From JACVRW01 sp963765135 (GTDB lineage Bacteria; Actinomycetota; Thermoleophilia; Solirubrobacterales; Thermoleophilaceae), in the NCBI GenBank assembly GCA_963765135.1, contig CAVXUX010000002.1:496001-560000 (forward strand): a stretch of DNA of 64,000 bases. The letters are read 5' to 3'. A program made the position numbers and the translations under genes. Shown here one piece after another: positions 25,394 to 33,816 of the stretch; within the stretch, counting starts at the first letter, position 1, and every line of letters begins with the position of its first letter. The notes under the pieces are model-generated. The model made no database searches. It was not told the origin of the DNA and saw only the letters and a program-made list of their open reading frames with translations.

Positions 25394-27256
25394 GTGCCCA
25401 CGACCGAGATAGAGAGCCGCGAGGAGCGGCTGACCGAGCAGCGCCGGGCGCTGCCGGACGCCCCTGGCGTCTACCTGTTCCGCGATTCGCGGCGCAAGGT
25501 GCTCTACGTGGGCAAGGCGCTCTCGATCCGCAAGCGCGTGGCTGGCCACTTCGGCAAGCCGCGCGCCGCGATGGTCGCCGAGGTGGCCGACATCGAGTTC
25601 ATCGCCACCGAGACCGAGGCCGAGGCGCTGCTGGCGGAGCAGGAGTTCATCAAGCGCCACCGGCCCGTGTACAACGTCCGGCTGCGCGACGACAAGTCCT
25701 ACCCCTACATCGGGATCAGCCTCGACGAGGACTACCCGCGCATCTACTTCACGCGCGAGCGCCACAAGCGCGGGCGCGTCTACTTCGGCCCGTTCAGCAA
25801 CGCCAAGCGCGTGCGCGAGACGCTCGACCTGCTCGGCAAGGTCTTCCAGTACCGCACCTGCGACGGCCCCGAGCCCGGCCGCGCCAGCGGCAGCCCCTGC
25901 CTCGACTACTTCATCAAGCGCTGCCAGGCGCCCTGCGTCGGCTACATCTCGAAGGAGGAGTACCGGGCCAACGTCGAGACGATCATCGACTTCCTGTCGG
26001 GTCGCTACCGCCAGATCGAGCGCGCGCTCGACCAGGGGATGAAGCGGGCGTCCGAGGAGCAGGAGTTCGAGCAGGCGGCGGTGCTGCGCAACCGGCTCAA
26101 GGCCGTCCGCAGCCTGCTCGAGCGCCAGCGCATCGCCAACGAGACGGTCGGGACGCTCGACGCGATCGGCGTGGCCGCCGAGGATGCCGACGCCAACGCG
26201 CAGGTCTTCCAGGTCCGCGACGGCGTGCTCCAGGACCGCCAGAGCTTCTACCTCGAGAACGCGGCGCGGCGCGACGAGGGCGAGGTGGCCGAGGAGTTCG
26301 TCCTCCAGTACTACGCGAGCGCGATCGCCGTGCCGCCGCAGGTGATCGTGCCGCGCAGCGTCGCCGCTACGCAGACGCTGGCCGACGCCCTCGCCGAGCG
26401 CCGCGGCGCGCCGGTGGAGGTCAGGCACGCCGAGCGCGGCGACAAGCGGCGCATCCAGGAGCTGGCCGAGCGCAACGCCCGGCTCGCGCTCGACCAGGAC
26501 CGGCTGCGCTCCGAGCTGCGCCGCTCGCAGCGCATCGAGGCGCTCGACCGCCTCCAGCGGGCGCTCGAGATGGAGTCGATCCCGATGCGGATCGAGTGCT
26601 TCGACATCTCCAACCTGATGCACGCGCACACGGTCGCCTCGATGGTCGTGTTCGAGGGCGGCGCGCCGAAGAAGTCGGACTACCGGCGCTTCGGCATCCG
26701 GGATGCCGTTCAAGATGACTTCGCGGCCATGGCAGAGGTCCTCTCACGGCGGATGGCGCAGTACGTCGCCCAGCGCGAGCGCAGCCCGCACGAGAAGGAC
26801 TACGACGAAAGCTTCGCGTCCCTGCCCGCGCTGATCGTGATCGACGGCGGCCGCGGTCAGCTCTCGGCGGGCCTCAAGGAGCTCGGCCCGTTCCGCGACC
26901 TCGGCGTGACCGTGGTCAGCCTCGCCAAGCGGATCGAGGAGGTGTTCACGCCCGGCAGCAGCGCGCCGCTGCTGCTCGCCCACGACACGCCCGAGCTCCA
27001 GCTGCTCCAGCGCGCCCGCGACGAGGCGCACCGGTTCGCGATCGAGTTCCACCGCGGCCGGCGCGACAAGGCGATGACGCGCTCGGTCCTGGACGACCTG
27101 CCCGGCGTCGGGCCGGCGCGCAAGCGCAGCATCCTCCAGCACTTCGGGTCGCCGGACCGCTTCCTGGCGGCCAGCCGCGAGGAGCTCGAGTCGGTCCCGG
27201 GCCTGCCCCAGAAGGTCGCCCGCGACATCCACGCCTACGTCAACAAGATCCGATGA
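25394..27256 (+). CDS. uvrC: UvrABC system protein C
   Basis: A 620-residue excinuclease subunit of full length. Domains in order: GIY-YIG nuclease (PGVYLFRDSRRKVLYVGKA, about 24-45), Cys-rich region (CQAPCVGYI), UVR helix (about 200-235, EQEFEQAAVLRNRLKAV), RNase H-like nuclease (IECFDISNLMHAHTVASMV; VIDGGRGQLSAG) and tandem HhH (DLPGVGPARKRSIL). It makes both incisions in nucleotide excision repair. GTG start at 25394; stop overlaps rapZ (ATGA). Confidence 0.98.
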   Translation: MPTTEIESREERLTEQRRALPDAPGVYLFRDSRRKVLYVGKALSIRKRVAGHFGKPRAAMVAEVADIEFIATETEAEALLAEQEFIKRHRPVYNVRLRDDKSYPYIGISLDEDYPRIYFTRERHKRGRVYFGPFSNAKRVRETLDLLGKVFQYRTCDGPEPGRASGSPCLDYFIKRCQAPCVGYISKEEYRANVETIIDFLSGRYRQIERALDQGMKRASEEQEFEQAAVLRNRLKAVRSLLERQRIANETVGTLDAIGVAAEDADANAQVFQVRDGVLQDRQSFYLENAARRDEGEVAEEFVLQYYASAIAVPPQVIVPRSVAATQTLADALAERRGAPVEVRHAERGDKRRIQELAERNARLALDQDRLRSELRRSQRIEALDRLQRALEMESIPMRIECFDISNLMHAHTVASMVVFEGGAPKKSDYRRFGIRDAVQDDFAAMAEVLSRRMAQYVAQRERSPHEKDYDESFASLPALIVIDGGRGQLSAGLKELGPFRDLGVTVVSLAKRIEEVFTPGSSAPLLLAHDTPELQLLQRARDEAHRFAIEFHRGRRDKAMTRSVLDDLPGVGPARKRSILQHFGSPDRFLAASREELESVPGLPQKVARDIHAYVNKIR

Positions 27257-28131
27257 TGCAGGACTTCGTCGTCATCACCGGCTTCAGCGGCGCCGGCAAG
27301 TCGCAGGCAATGGCCACCTTCGAGGACGCCGGCTACTTCTGCGTCGACAACCTCCCGCCCGAGATGATCAGCTCGCTGGCCGACCTGTTCGGCCACGAGG
27401 GCAGCAAGGTCGAGCACGCCGCGGTCGCCTCCGACACGCGCGGAGGCGGCTACTTCGAGAGCCTGGTGAAGGTGCTCGAGGAGCTCGAGGCCCGCGGACT
27501 TCCGTTCCGCCTGCTCTTCCTCGAGGCGAGCGACGCCGTCCTGATCAACCGCTTCAAGGAGACGCGCCGCCGCCACCCACTGGCAGACGGCGGCTCGGTC
27601 GAGGGGGCGATCCGCGACGAGCGCGAGGTGCTGGCGCCGCTGATGGAGCGCGCCGACGTCTCGATCGACACATCCGACCTGTCCGCCTCCCGGCTGCGCA
27701 AGGTCGTGGCGGACAAGATGCTTCCGCACGGCAAGATCGGCCGGCTGGCGGTGACGTTCCTGACCTTCGGCTACAAGCACGGCACGCCGCGCGACTCCGA
27801 CCTCACGTTCGACGTCCGCTTCCTGCCCAACCCGCACTACGAGTCCGAGCTGCGCGATCTCACCGGCCTCGACGACGCGGTGATCGAGTACGTCGAGACC
27901 TCCGACGGCATTGCGGAGTTCTACGACCACCTCACGCCGCTGCTCGACTACCTGCTCCCGAAGTACGAGCAGGAGGGCAAGGCGCACCTCACGGTGGGCA
28001 TCGGCTGCACCGGCGGGCGGCACCGCTCGGTGGTGATCGCCGAGCATCTCGCGCGCATCTACGCGGCGCGCGGCGACCTGCTCGTGGACGTCGTCCATCG
28101 CGACGTACAGAAGCCGCATCGCCGCCCCTGA
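27253..28131 (+). CDS. rapZ: RapZ-family nucleotide-binding protein
   Basis: A 292-residue protein with Walker A GFSGAGKSQAM at the N-terminus, the family segment CVDNLPPEMI, SDTRGGGYFESL, and the C-terminal domain signature GIGCTGGRHRSVVIAEHLA. In Escherichia coli RapZ controls glmS RNA turnover; in Gram-positives its role is less clear. It is coupled to uvrC. The usual actinobacterial successors yvcK and whiA are missing; gap follows after 79 nt. Confidence 0.97.
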   Translation: MMQDFVVITGFSGAGKSQAMATFEDAGYFCVDNLPPEMISSLADLFGHEGSKVEHAAVASDTRGGGYFESLVKVLEELEARGLPFRLLFLEASDAVLINRFKETRRRHPLADGGSVEGAIRDEREVLAPLMERADVSIDTSDLSASRLRKVVADKMLPHGKIGRLAVTFLTFGYKHGTPRDSDLTFDVRFLPNPHYESELRDLTGLDDAVIEYVETSDGIAEFYDHLTPLLDYLLPKYEQEGKAHLTVGIGCTGGRHRSVVIAEHLARIYAARGDLLVDVVHRDVQKPHRRP

Positions 28132-28160
28132 GATAGATTCATCCGGGCAAGGGACCAATG

Positions 28161-28188
28161 CCGCACGCAAGCAAAGCTTGCGCTGCGG
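28161..28188 (+). promoter_or_regulatory. Strong hairpin in the rapZ-gap spacer
   Basis: An inverted repeat ccgca-cgcaagc-aaa-gcttgcg-c-tgcgg forms a 12-bp stem with one bulged C and a 3-nt loop. No U-tract follows. It could be a rapZ attenuator/terminator or a 5' leader structure for gap. A taggagc SD lies at 28199-28205 before the gap ATG. Confidence 0.6.
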
Positions 28189-28210
28189 CGACGACAGTTA
28201 GGAGCATCGG

Positions 28211-29230
28211 ATGGCCTTGAAGGCCGGAATCAACGGCTTCGGGCGCATCGGCCGCAACGTGTTCAGGGCCGCGCACGCTCGCGGCGAGGACATCGACTGG
28301 GTCGGCGTCAACGACATCACGGACAACGAGACGCTCGCCCACCTGCTCAGGTACGACTCGATCCTGGGTCCCTTCCCGGGAGAGGTCGAGGCCACCGAGA
28401 ACGGGCTCGTCGTCGACGGCGAGGAGCTGCGCGTGTTCGCCGAGCGCGACCCCGCGAACCTGCCCTGGGACGAGGTCGGCGCCGACGTCGTGATCGAGTC
28501 GACCGGCTTCTTCACCAAGCGCGACGACGCCGCCAAGCACCTGAGCGCCGGCGCCAAGAAGGTGATCATCACGGCGCCGGCCACCGAGCCGGACGTGACC
28601 CTTGCTCTGGGCGTGAACGACGACGCCTACGACCCGCAGGAGCACCACGTCATCTCGAACGCGTCGTGCACGACCAACTGCCTGGCTCCGGTGGCGAAGG
28701 TGCTCCACGAGGCGATCGGGATCGAGCGCGGGATCATGACCACGATCCACGCCTACACGGCCGACCAGAACCTCCAGGACGCACCGCACAAGGACCTCCG
28801 CCGGGCGCGCGCCGCGGCCGTGAACCTGGTCCCGACCTCGACCGGGGCGGCCAAGGCCGTCGGCCTCGTGCTCCCGGAGCTCGACGGCAAGCTGAACGGC
28901 ATCTCCGTTCGCGCGCCGGTGATCACCGGGTCGGTGGTCGACCTGGTCTGCGAGGTGTCGCGCGAGACGACCAAGGAGGAGATCAACGAAGCCTTCGCCG
29001 GCAAGGCCGACTCCGGGGCGCTGGAGGGCATCCTCAAGTACAGCGAGGACCCGATCGTGTCCACCGACATCGTCAGGTCTCCCTACTCGTCGATCTTCGA
29101 CGCCCCGCTCACGATGGTGATCGACGGCAAGCTCGTGAAGATCGTGGCCTGGTACGACAACGAGTGGGGCTACTCGAACCGCGTGGTCGACCTGGCTCAG
29201 CGTGTCCTCGCTGGGGCGCCGGTTGCCTGA
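28211..29230 (+). CDS. gap: Glyceraldehyde-3-phosphate dehydrogenase, type I
   Basis: A 339-residue GAPDH. The NAD-binding INGFGRIGRNVFR, the catalytic SNASCTTNCLAPV (nucleophilic Cys) and the C-terminal WYDNEWGYSNRVVDL are intact. It converts glyceraldehyde-3-phosphate to 1,3-bisphosphoglycerate with NAD+. It heads the gap-pgk-tpiA-gpmI run, and its 3' end overlaps the pgk start. The 5' leader carries a hairpin. Confidence 0.98.
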   Translation: MALKAGINGFGRIGRNVFRAAHARGEDIDWVGVNDITDNETLAHLLRYDSILGPFPGEVEATENGLVVDGEELRVFAERDPANLPWDEVGADVVIESTGFFTKRDDAAKHLSAGAKKVIITAPATEPDVTLALGVNDDAYDPQEHHVISNASCTTNCLAPVAKVLHEAIGIERGIMTTIHAYTADQNLQDAPHKDLRRARAAAVNLVPTSTGAAKAVGLVLPELDGKLNGISVRAPVITGSVVDLVCEVSRETTKEEINEAFAGKADSGALEGILKYSEDPIVSTDIVRSPYSSIFDAPLTMVIDGKLVKIVAWYDNEWGYSNRVVDLAQRVLAGAPVA

Positions 29231-30416
29231 GCTCGGCAAGCGCACCGTCCGCGACCTGGAGCTGGAGGAGGGCGAGCGGGTGCTCGTCCGCGTCGACTTC
29301 AACGTTCCGCTCGACGGCGGGCGCGTCGCCGACGACGCCCGCATCCGCGCCGCCCTGCCGACCATCGAGCTGCTGCTCGAGGGCCGCGCGAGCCCGATCC
29401 TGTGCTCGCACCTCGGCCGGCCCAAGGGTCGCGACCCGCAGACCTCGCTCGCGCCCGTTTCGGCGCGGCTCGGCGAGCTGATCGACGCGCCGGTGCTGCA
29501 GGCGCCGGAGGTGATCGGCCCGGAGGTGCGGCGCGGGGCCGACCGGCTGCGGCCCGGCTCCGTGCTGGTGCTCGAGAACACGCGCTGGGAGCGAGGCGAG
29601 ACCGAGAACGACTCCGCCCTCGCGGAGGAGCTGGCGGCGCTCGCGCACGCCTACGTCGACGACGCGTTCGGAGCGGCGCACCGGGCGCACGCGTCCAATG
29701 TCGGCGTGGCCGAGCACCTGCGCCCGGCGGTCGCCGGACTGCTGCTCGAGCGCGAGGTGACCACCCTGCGCGCGATCGTCGAGGCGCCCGAGCGCCCGCT
29801 GGTCGTGGTGCTGGGCGGCGCCAAGGTGTCGGACAAGATCGCGCTGATCGACAAGTTCCTCGACACGGCCGACGCGCTTCTGATCGGAGGCGCGATGTGC
29901 TTCAGCTTCTTCCGCGCCCAGGGCATCCCGACGGGCGACTCGCTGGTCGAGGAGGAGGGCGTCGAGCTGGCGCGCCGGGCGCTCGCGAAGGCCGAGTCGT
30001 CCGACTGCCGCCTGCTGCTGCCGACCGACCTCGTGCTGGGCGATCGGTTCGATGCCGACGCCGAGCGGCGCGAGCAGGACGGCACCGAGGTGCCCGACGG
30101 CTGGATGGGGCTCGACATCGGGCCGCGCTCCGCCGCGGCGTACGGCGAGGAGATCGCCCGCGCCGGGACGGTCTTCTGGAACGGGCCGATGGGGGCCTTC
30201 GAGATGGAGCCGTTCGCCGCCGGCACTCGCACCGTGGCCGAGGCGGTCGCCGCGGCGCCCGGCACGACCGTCGTCGGCGGTGGCGACTCGGCCGCGGCGC
30301 TGGCTCAGTTCGGCCTCGACGACGAGGTGGATCACCTCTCGACCGGCGGCGGCGCCGCGCTCGAGCTGCTGGAGGGCAAGCCGCTCCCAGGAGTGGAGGT
30401 GCTGGATGACGCCTGA
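29223..30416 (+). CDS. pgk: Phosphoglycerate kinase
   Basis: A 397-residue PGK. Substrate-binding VDFNVPLDGG, the SHLGRPKG motif, VVVLGGAKVSDKI and the nucleotide-binding GPMGAFEM, GGGDSAAAL and STGGGAALE are all present. Start is taken at TTG 29223, a few residues before the conserved TVRDL; a GTG at 29202 would add seven residues and overlap gap further. The tpiA ATG lies 11 nt inside its 3' end. Confidence 0.97.
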   Translation: MPELGKRTVRDLELEEGERVLVRVDFNVPLDGGRVADDARIRAALPTIELLLEGRASPILCSHLGRPKGRDPQTSLAPVSARLGELIDAPVLQAPEVIGPEVRRGADRLRPGSVLVLENTRWERGETENDSALAEELAALAHAYVDDAFGAAHRAHASNVGVAEHLRPAVAGLLLEREVTTLRAIVEAPERPLVVVLGGAKVSDKIALIDKFLDTADALLIGGAMCFSFFRAQGIPTGDSLVEEEGVELARRALAKAESSDCRLLLPTDLVLGDRFDADAERREQDGTEVPDGWMGLDIGPRSAAAYGEEIARAGTVFWNGPMGAFEMEPFAAGTRTVAEAVAAAPGTTVVGGGDSAAALAQFGLDDEVDHLSTGGGAALELLEGKPLPGVEVLDDA

Positions 30417-31176
30417 GCGCCGGCCGGCCATCGTCGGCAACTGGAAGCTCTGGGGCACGCGCGCTCAGGCCGCCGACTACTGCGACCGCCTGCTGACCTT
30501 GCTCCCCGACGAGCGGCGCCGGCCGGCCGCTGTCGGCATCTGCGCGCCGTTCACCGCGCTCGACGTGTGCGTGGAGAAGCTGAGCGGCAGCGGGGTGGGC
30601 GTGTACGCCCAGACCATGCACCAGGAGGAGACGGGCGCGTTCACGGGCGAGGTGTCGGCCGCGATGCTCACCGAGATCGGCGTCGACGGCGTGGTGCTCG
30701 GTCACTCCGAGCGGCGCCAGTACTTCGGCGAGACCGACCGCGCGCTGCAGGAGAAGGTGCCGGCCGCGCTGGCCGCCGGACTGCGCCCGATCCTCTGCGT
30801 CGGTGAGACCGAGGACGAGCGCGAGGCGGGTGAGACCGAGCGCAAGCTGCGCCACCAGGTGCAGGAGGGGCTCGAGAAGGTCGAGGCCGAGCGCCTGGTC
30901 GAGGTGACGATCGCGTACGAGCCGATCTGGGCGATCGGCACCGGCAAGGTCGCCACGCCCGAGATCGCCCAGGAGGCGATCGCGTTCGTGCGGGCGCTGG
31001 TCGGCGACCGCTCGAAGGAGGCGGCCGAGGCGATCCGCGTGCTCTACGGCGGCAGCGTCAAGCCGGACAACGCGGAGGAGATCCTCGCGCAGCCCGACGT
31101 GGACGGCGCGCTGGTGGGCGGCGCGAGCCTCGACCCCGAGAGCTTCGCGCGGATCGTGGCCTCCGCCTCGTCGTGA
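30406..31176 (+). CDS. tpiA: Triosephosphate isomerase
   Basis: A 256-residue TIM barrel. Catalytic residues are seen in GNWKLWG (Lys), VVLGHSERR (His) and AYEPIWAIGTG (Glu), with phosphate binding at YGGSVKPDN. It interconverts dihydroxyacetone phosphate and glyceraldehyde-3-phosphate. ATG 30406 gives the standard N-terminus RRPAIVGNWK; frame further upstream is a shadow of pgk. The GTG of gpmI overlaps its stop (GTGA). Confidence 0.97.
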   Translation: MTPERRPAIVGNWKLWGTRAQAADYCDRLLTLLPDERRRPAAVGICAPFTALDVCVEKLSGSGVGVYAQTMHQEETGAFTGEVSAAMLTEIGVDGVVLGHSERRQYFGETDRALQEKVPAALAAGLRPILCVGETEDEREAGETERKLRHQVQEGLEKVEAERLVEVTIAYEPIWAIGTGKVATPEIAQEAIAFVRALVGDRSKEAAEAIRVLYGGSVKPDNAEEILAQPDVDGALVGGASLDPESFARIVASASS

Positions 31177-32636
31177 GGCGCGTCGCGCTGGTCGTGCTCG
31201 ACGGCTGGGGCCTCGCGGAGCCCGGCCCGGGCAACGCGGTGGAGCTGGCCGACACGCCGGTGTTCGACGAGCTCTGGGCGGAGCACCCGCACACCACGCT
31301 GACGGCCTGGGGACCGGCGGTCGGCCTGCCCGAGGGGCAGATGGGCAACTCCGAGGTCGGCCACCTCAACCTCGGCGCGGGCGCGATCGTCAAGCAGGAC
31401 CTGCTGCGCATCGGCGAGGCGATCGACGACGGTTCGTTCTTCGAGAACGAGATCCTGCGCGAGGCCTGCCGTGCCGAGCGGGTGCACCTGCTCGGCCTGG
31501 TGTCGGCGGGCGGCGTGCACGCCTCGATGGACCATCTGCGCGCCCTGATCGAGCTGGCCGGCCGCGAGCAGGTGCCCGACGTGGTCATCCACGCGTTCAC
31601 CGACGGTCGCGACACGCTGCCCGACTCGGGCGCGGGCTATCTGGCCGAGGTCGAGGATGCCCTTCCCGCCCACACGCGCGTGGCCAGCGTGACCGGCCGC
31701 TACTACGCGATGGACCGCGACAAGCGCTGGGAGAGGACGCAGCTGGCCTACGACGCGCTCGTGAAGGGCGAGGCCGAGTTCCACGCGGACAGCGGCGAGG
31801 CGGCCGTCAAGGCCGCCTACGAGCGCGGCGAGACCGACGAGTTCATCAAGCCGACGCTCGTGGGGGAGGAGGGCCGCATCCGCGACGGCGACAGCGTGAT
31901 CTTCTTCAACTTCCGTCCCGACCGGGCGCGCCAGCTCACCCGCGCGCTCGCCGACGGCCTCGACATCCGCATGACCACGCTGACCGAGTACCAGGAGGAC
32001 TGGGACTTCCCCGTGGCGTTCCCGCAGGAGCGCCCGGCGGTCACGCTGGCCTCGGTCCTGGCCGATCGCGGCGTGCGCCAGCTGCACGTGGCCGAGACCG
32101 AGAAGTACGCGCACGTGACCTACTTCTTCAACGGCGGCGAGGAGCAGCCCTATCCGGGCGAGGAGCACCGGCTGGTCGACTCCCCGCGTGACGTGCCGAC
32201 CTACGACAAGAAGCCGGAGATGAGCGCCGCGGCGGCGGCGGACGCGTTCGTGGGGGGCTGGCGCGAGCACGAGCCGGGGTTCGGGATCATCAACTTCGCG
32301 AACGCGGACATGGTCGGGCACACCGGGGTGATCGAGGCGGCCGTGAAGGCGATCGAAACCGTCGACGAGTGCCTCGGCCGGGTCGTCGAGGCCGTGCACG
32401 AGTCCGGCGGAGCGTGCGTGATCACGGCCGACCACGGCAACGCCGACCACATGCTCGAGCCCGACGGCAGCCCCAACACCGCGCACTCGATGAACCCGGT
32501 GCCGCTGATCGTCACCGCCGACGTCGGCGAGCTGCGCGAAGGCGGCATCCTCGCTGACGTGGCGCCCACCGTGCTGGAGCTGATGGAGCAGGAGCAGCCC
32601 GCGGAGATGACGGGGACGCCGCTCCAGCAGACTTGA
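31173..32636 (+). CDS. gpmI: 2,3-bisphosphoglycerate-independent phosphoglycerate mutase
   Basis: A 487-residue GpmI, slightly shorter than the usual 505-515. It has LVVLDGWGLA (metal ligand), GNSEVGHLNLGAG (phosphoserine nucleophile), FTDGRDTLP and the C-terminal ADHGNADHM metal site. It interconverts 3- and 2-phosphoglycerate with Mn2+. Most Actinomycetota use the cofactor-dependent GpmA; here the independent enzyme sits where secG often follows tpiA. Confidence 0.97.
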   Translation: MRRVALVVLDGWGLAEPGPGNAVELADTPVFDELWAEHPHTTLTAWGPAVGLPEGQMGNSEVGHLNLGAGAIVKQDLLRIGEAIDDGSFFENEILREACRAERVHLLGLVSAGGVHASMDHLRALIELAGREQVPDVVIHAFTDGRDTLPDSGAGYLAEVEDALPAHTRVASVTGRYYAMDRDKRWERTQLAYDALVKGEAEFHADSGEAAVKAAYERGETDEFIKPTLVGEEGRIRDGDSVIFFNFRPDRARQLTRALADGLDIRMTTLTEYQEDWDFPVAFPQERPAVTLASVLADRGVRQLHVAETEKYAHVTYFFNGGEEQPYPGEEHRLVDSPRDVPTYDKKPEMSAAAAADAFVGGWREHEPGFGIINFANADMVGHTGVIEAAVKAIETVDECLGRVVEAVHESGGACVITADHGNADHMLEPDGSPNTAHSMNPVPLIVTADVGELREGGILADVAPTVLELMEQEQPAEMTGTPLQQT

Positions 32637-32640
32637 GGCC

Positions 32641-33816
32641 GTGCCGCCCGTCTTCGAGATCACCGCGCGCGACGGCTCCGCTCGCGCCGGCCTGATCCAC
32701 ACGCCTCACGGCGATGTGCGCACTCCCGCGTTCGTCCCGCTCGCCTCCACCGCGACGGTCAAGTCGCTGCACGCGGCCGAGGTGGCCGAGCTGGGCTACG
32801 ACATGGTGCTCGGCAACACGTTCCACCTGTTCATCCAGCCCGGGCCCGACCTGATCGCCGAGATGGGCGGCCTGCACGAGTTCATGGGCTGGGATGGCGC
32901 GATCATCACCGACTCCGGTGGCTACCAGGTGTTCTCGATGGGCCACGGCTCGGTCGCCGAGGAGATCAAGCGCAAGCGCGAGCGCCGCACGTCGATGATC
33001 CTCTCGATCGAGGAGGAGGGCGTTCGCTTTCGCTCGTACCTCGACGGCCGCGAGCGCTTCATGGGACCCGAGACCTCGATGGAGGTCCAGGCGGCGCTCG
33101 GCTCGGACATCGCGCTGGCGTTCGACGAGTGCACGCCGTTCCACGTCGAGCGCGACTACACCGCGAGCTCGATGGAGCGCACCCACCGCTGGCTCGACCG
33201 CTGCGTGACCTGGCACCGCGAGCACGGTCCGCCCGGCCAGCTGCTCTACGGGATCGTCCAGGGCGGCGTCTACGAGGACCTGCGCGCGCAGTCGACCGCG
33301 TACGTGGCCGGCTCCGGCGTAGAGGGGATCGCGATCGGCGGCTCGCTGGGGCAGTCGAAGGAGCAGATGCGCGAGGTGGTCGGCTGGTCGCTGCGCGATC
33401 TGCCGGACGCGCCGCCCCGGCACCTGCTGGGGATCGGCGACGTGGACGACCTCGTGCAGGCGGTCGGCGCCGGCATCGACACCTTCGACTGCGCAACGCC
33501 GACACGGCTCGCGCGCCACGGCACCGCGCTCGTGCACGACCCGGCCAACCGCTGGCGGCTCGACCTGGGCAAGGCCATCCACCGCACCAGCGCCGAGCCG
33601 ATCGACGAGGGCTGCGAATGCCCCGCCTGCCGCGAGCACACGCGCGCCTACCTCCACTACCTGATTCGGGCCGGCGAGCTGACAGCGAAGCGCCTGATCA
33701 CGCTGCACAACCTGACCTTCATGGAGCGGCTGATGCGGGAGCTGCGCGAAGCGGTCGCGGCGGGGCGCTTCGCGGAGGAGGCGGAGCGGGTGCTGGGCGG
33801 GGCGTTCGCCCCATGA
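32641..33816 (+). CDS. tgt: tRNA-guanine transglycosylase
   Basis: A 391-residue Tgt. The active-site Asp is in TDSGGYQVFSM, a second in FDECTPF, and the zinc site is CECPACREHTRAYLHYL with the final HNLTFM. It inserts preQ1 or queuine into the wobble position of GUN-decoding tRNAs. GTG start 4 nt after gpmI. No other queuosine genes are near, so whether it is fed by preQ1 synthesis or salvage is open. Confidence 0.97.
   Translation: MPPVFEITARDGSARAGLIHTPHGDVRTPAFVPLASTATVKSLHAAEVAELGYDMVLGNTFHLFIQPGPDLIAEMGGLHEFMGWDGAIITDSGGYQVFSMGHGSVAEEIKRKRERRTSMILSIEEEGVRFRSYLDGRERFMGPETSMEVQAALGSDIALAFDECTPFHVERDYTASSMERTHRWLDRCVTWHREHGPPGQLLYGIVQGGVYEDLRAQSTAYVAGSGVEGIAIGGSLGQSKEQMREVVGWSLRDLPDAPPRHLLGIGDVDDLVQAVGAGIDTFDCATPTRLARHGTALVHDPANRWRLDLGKAIHRTSAEPIDEGCECPACREHTRAYLHYLIRAGELTAKRLITLHNLTFMERLMRELREAVAAGRFAEEAERVLGGAFAP

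Noticed and set aside
28139..29581. 480-codon open frame antisense to gap and pgk
   Set aside because: A shadow of high GC: it mirrors conserved GAPDH codons and has no family pattern.
33129..33812. In-frame upstream extension of the FAD oxidoreductase
   Set aside because: Lies inside tgt in another frame; the protein has a normal start at 33813 overlapping the tgt stop.
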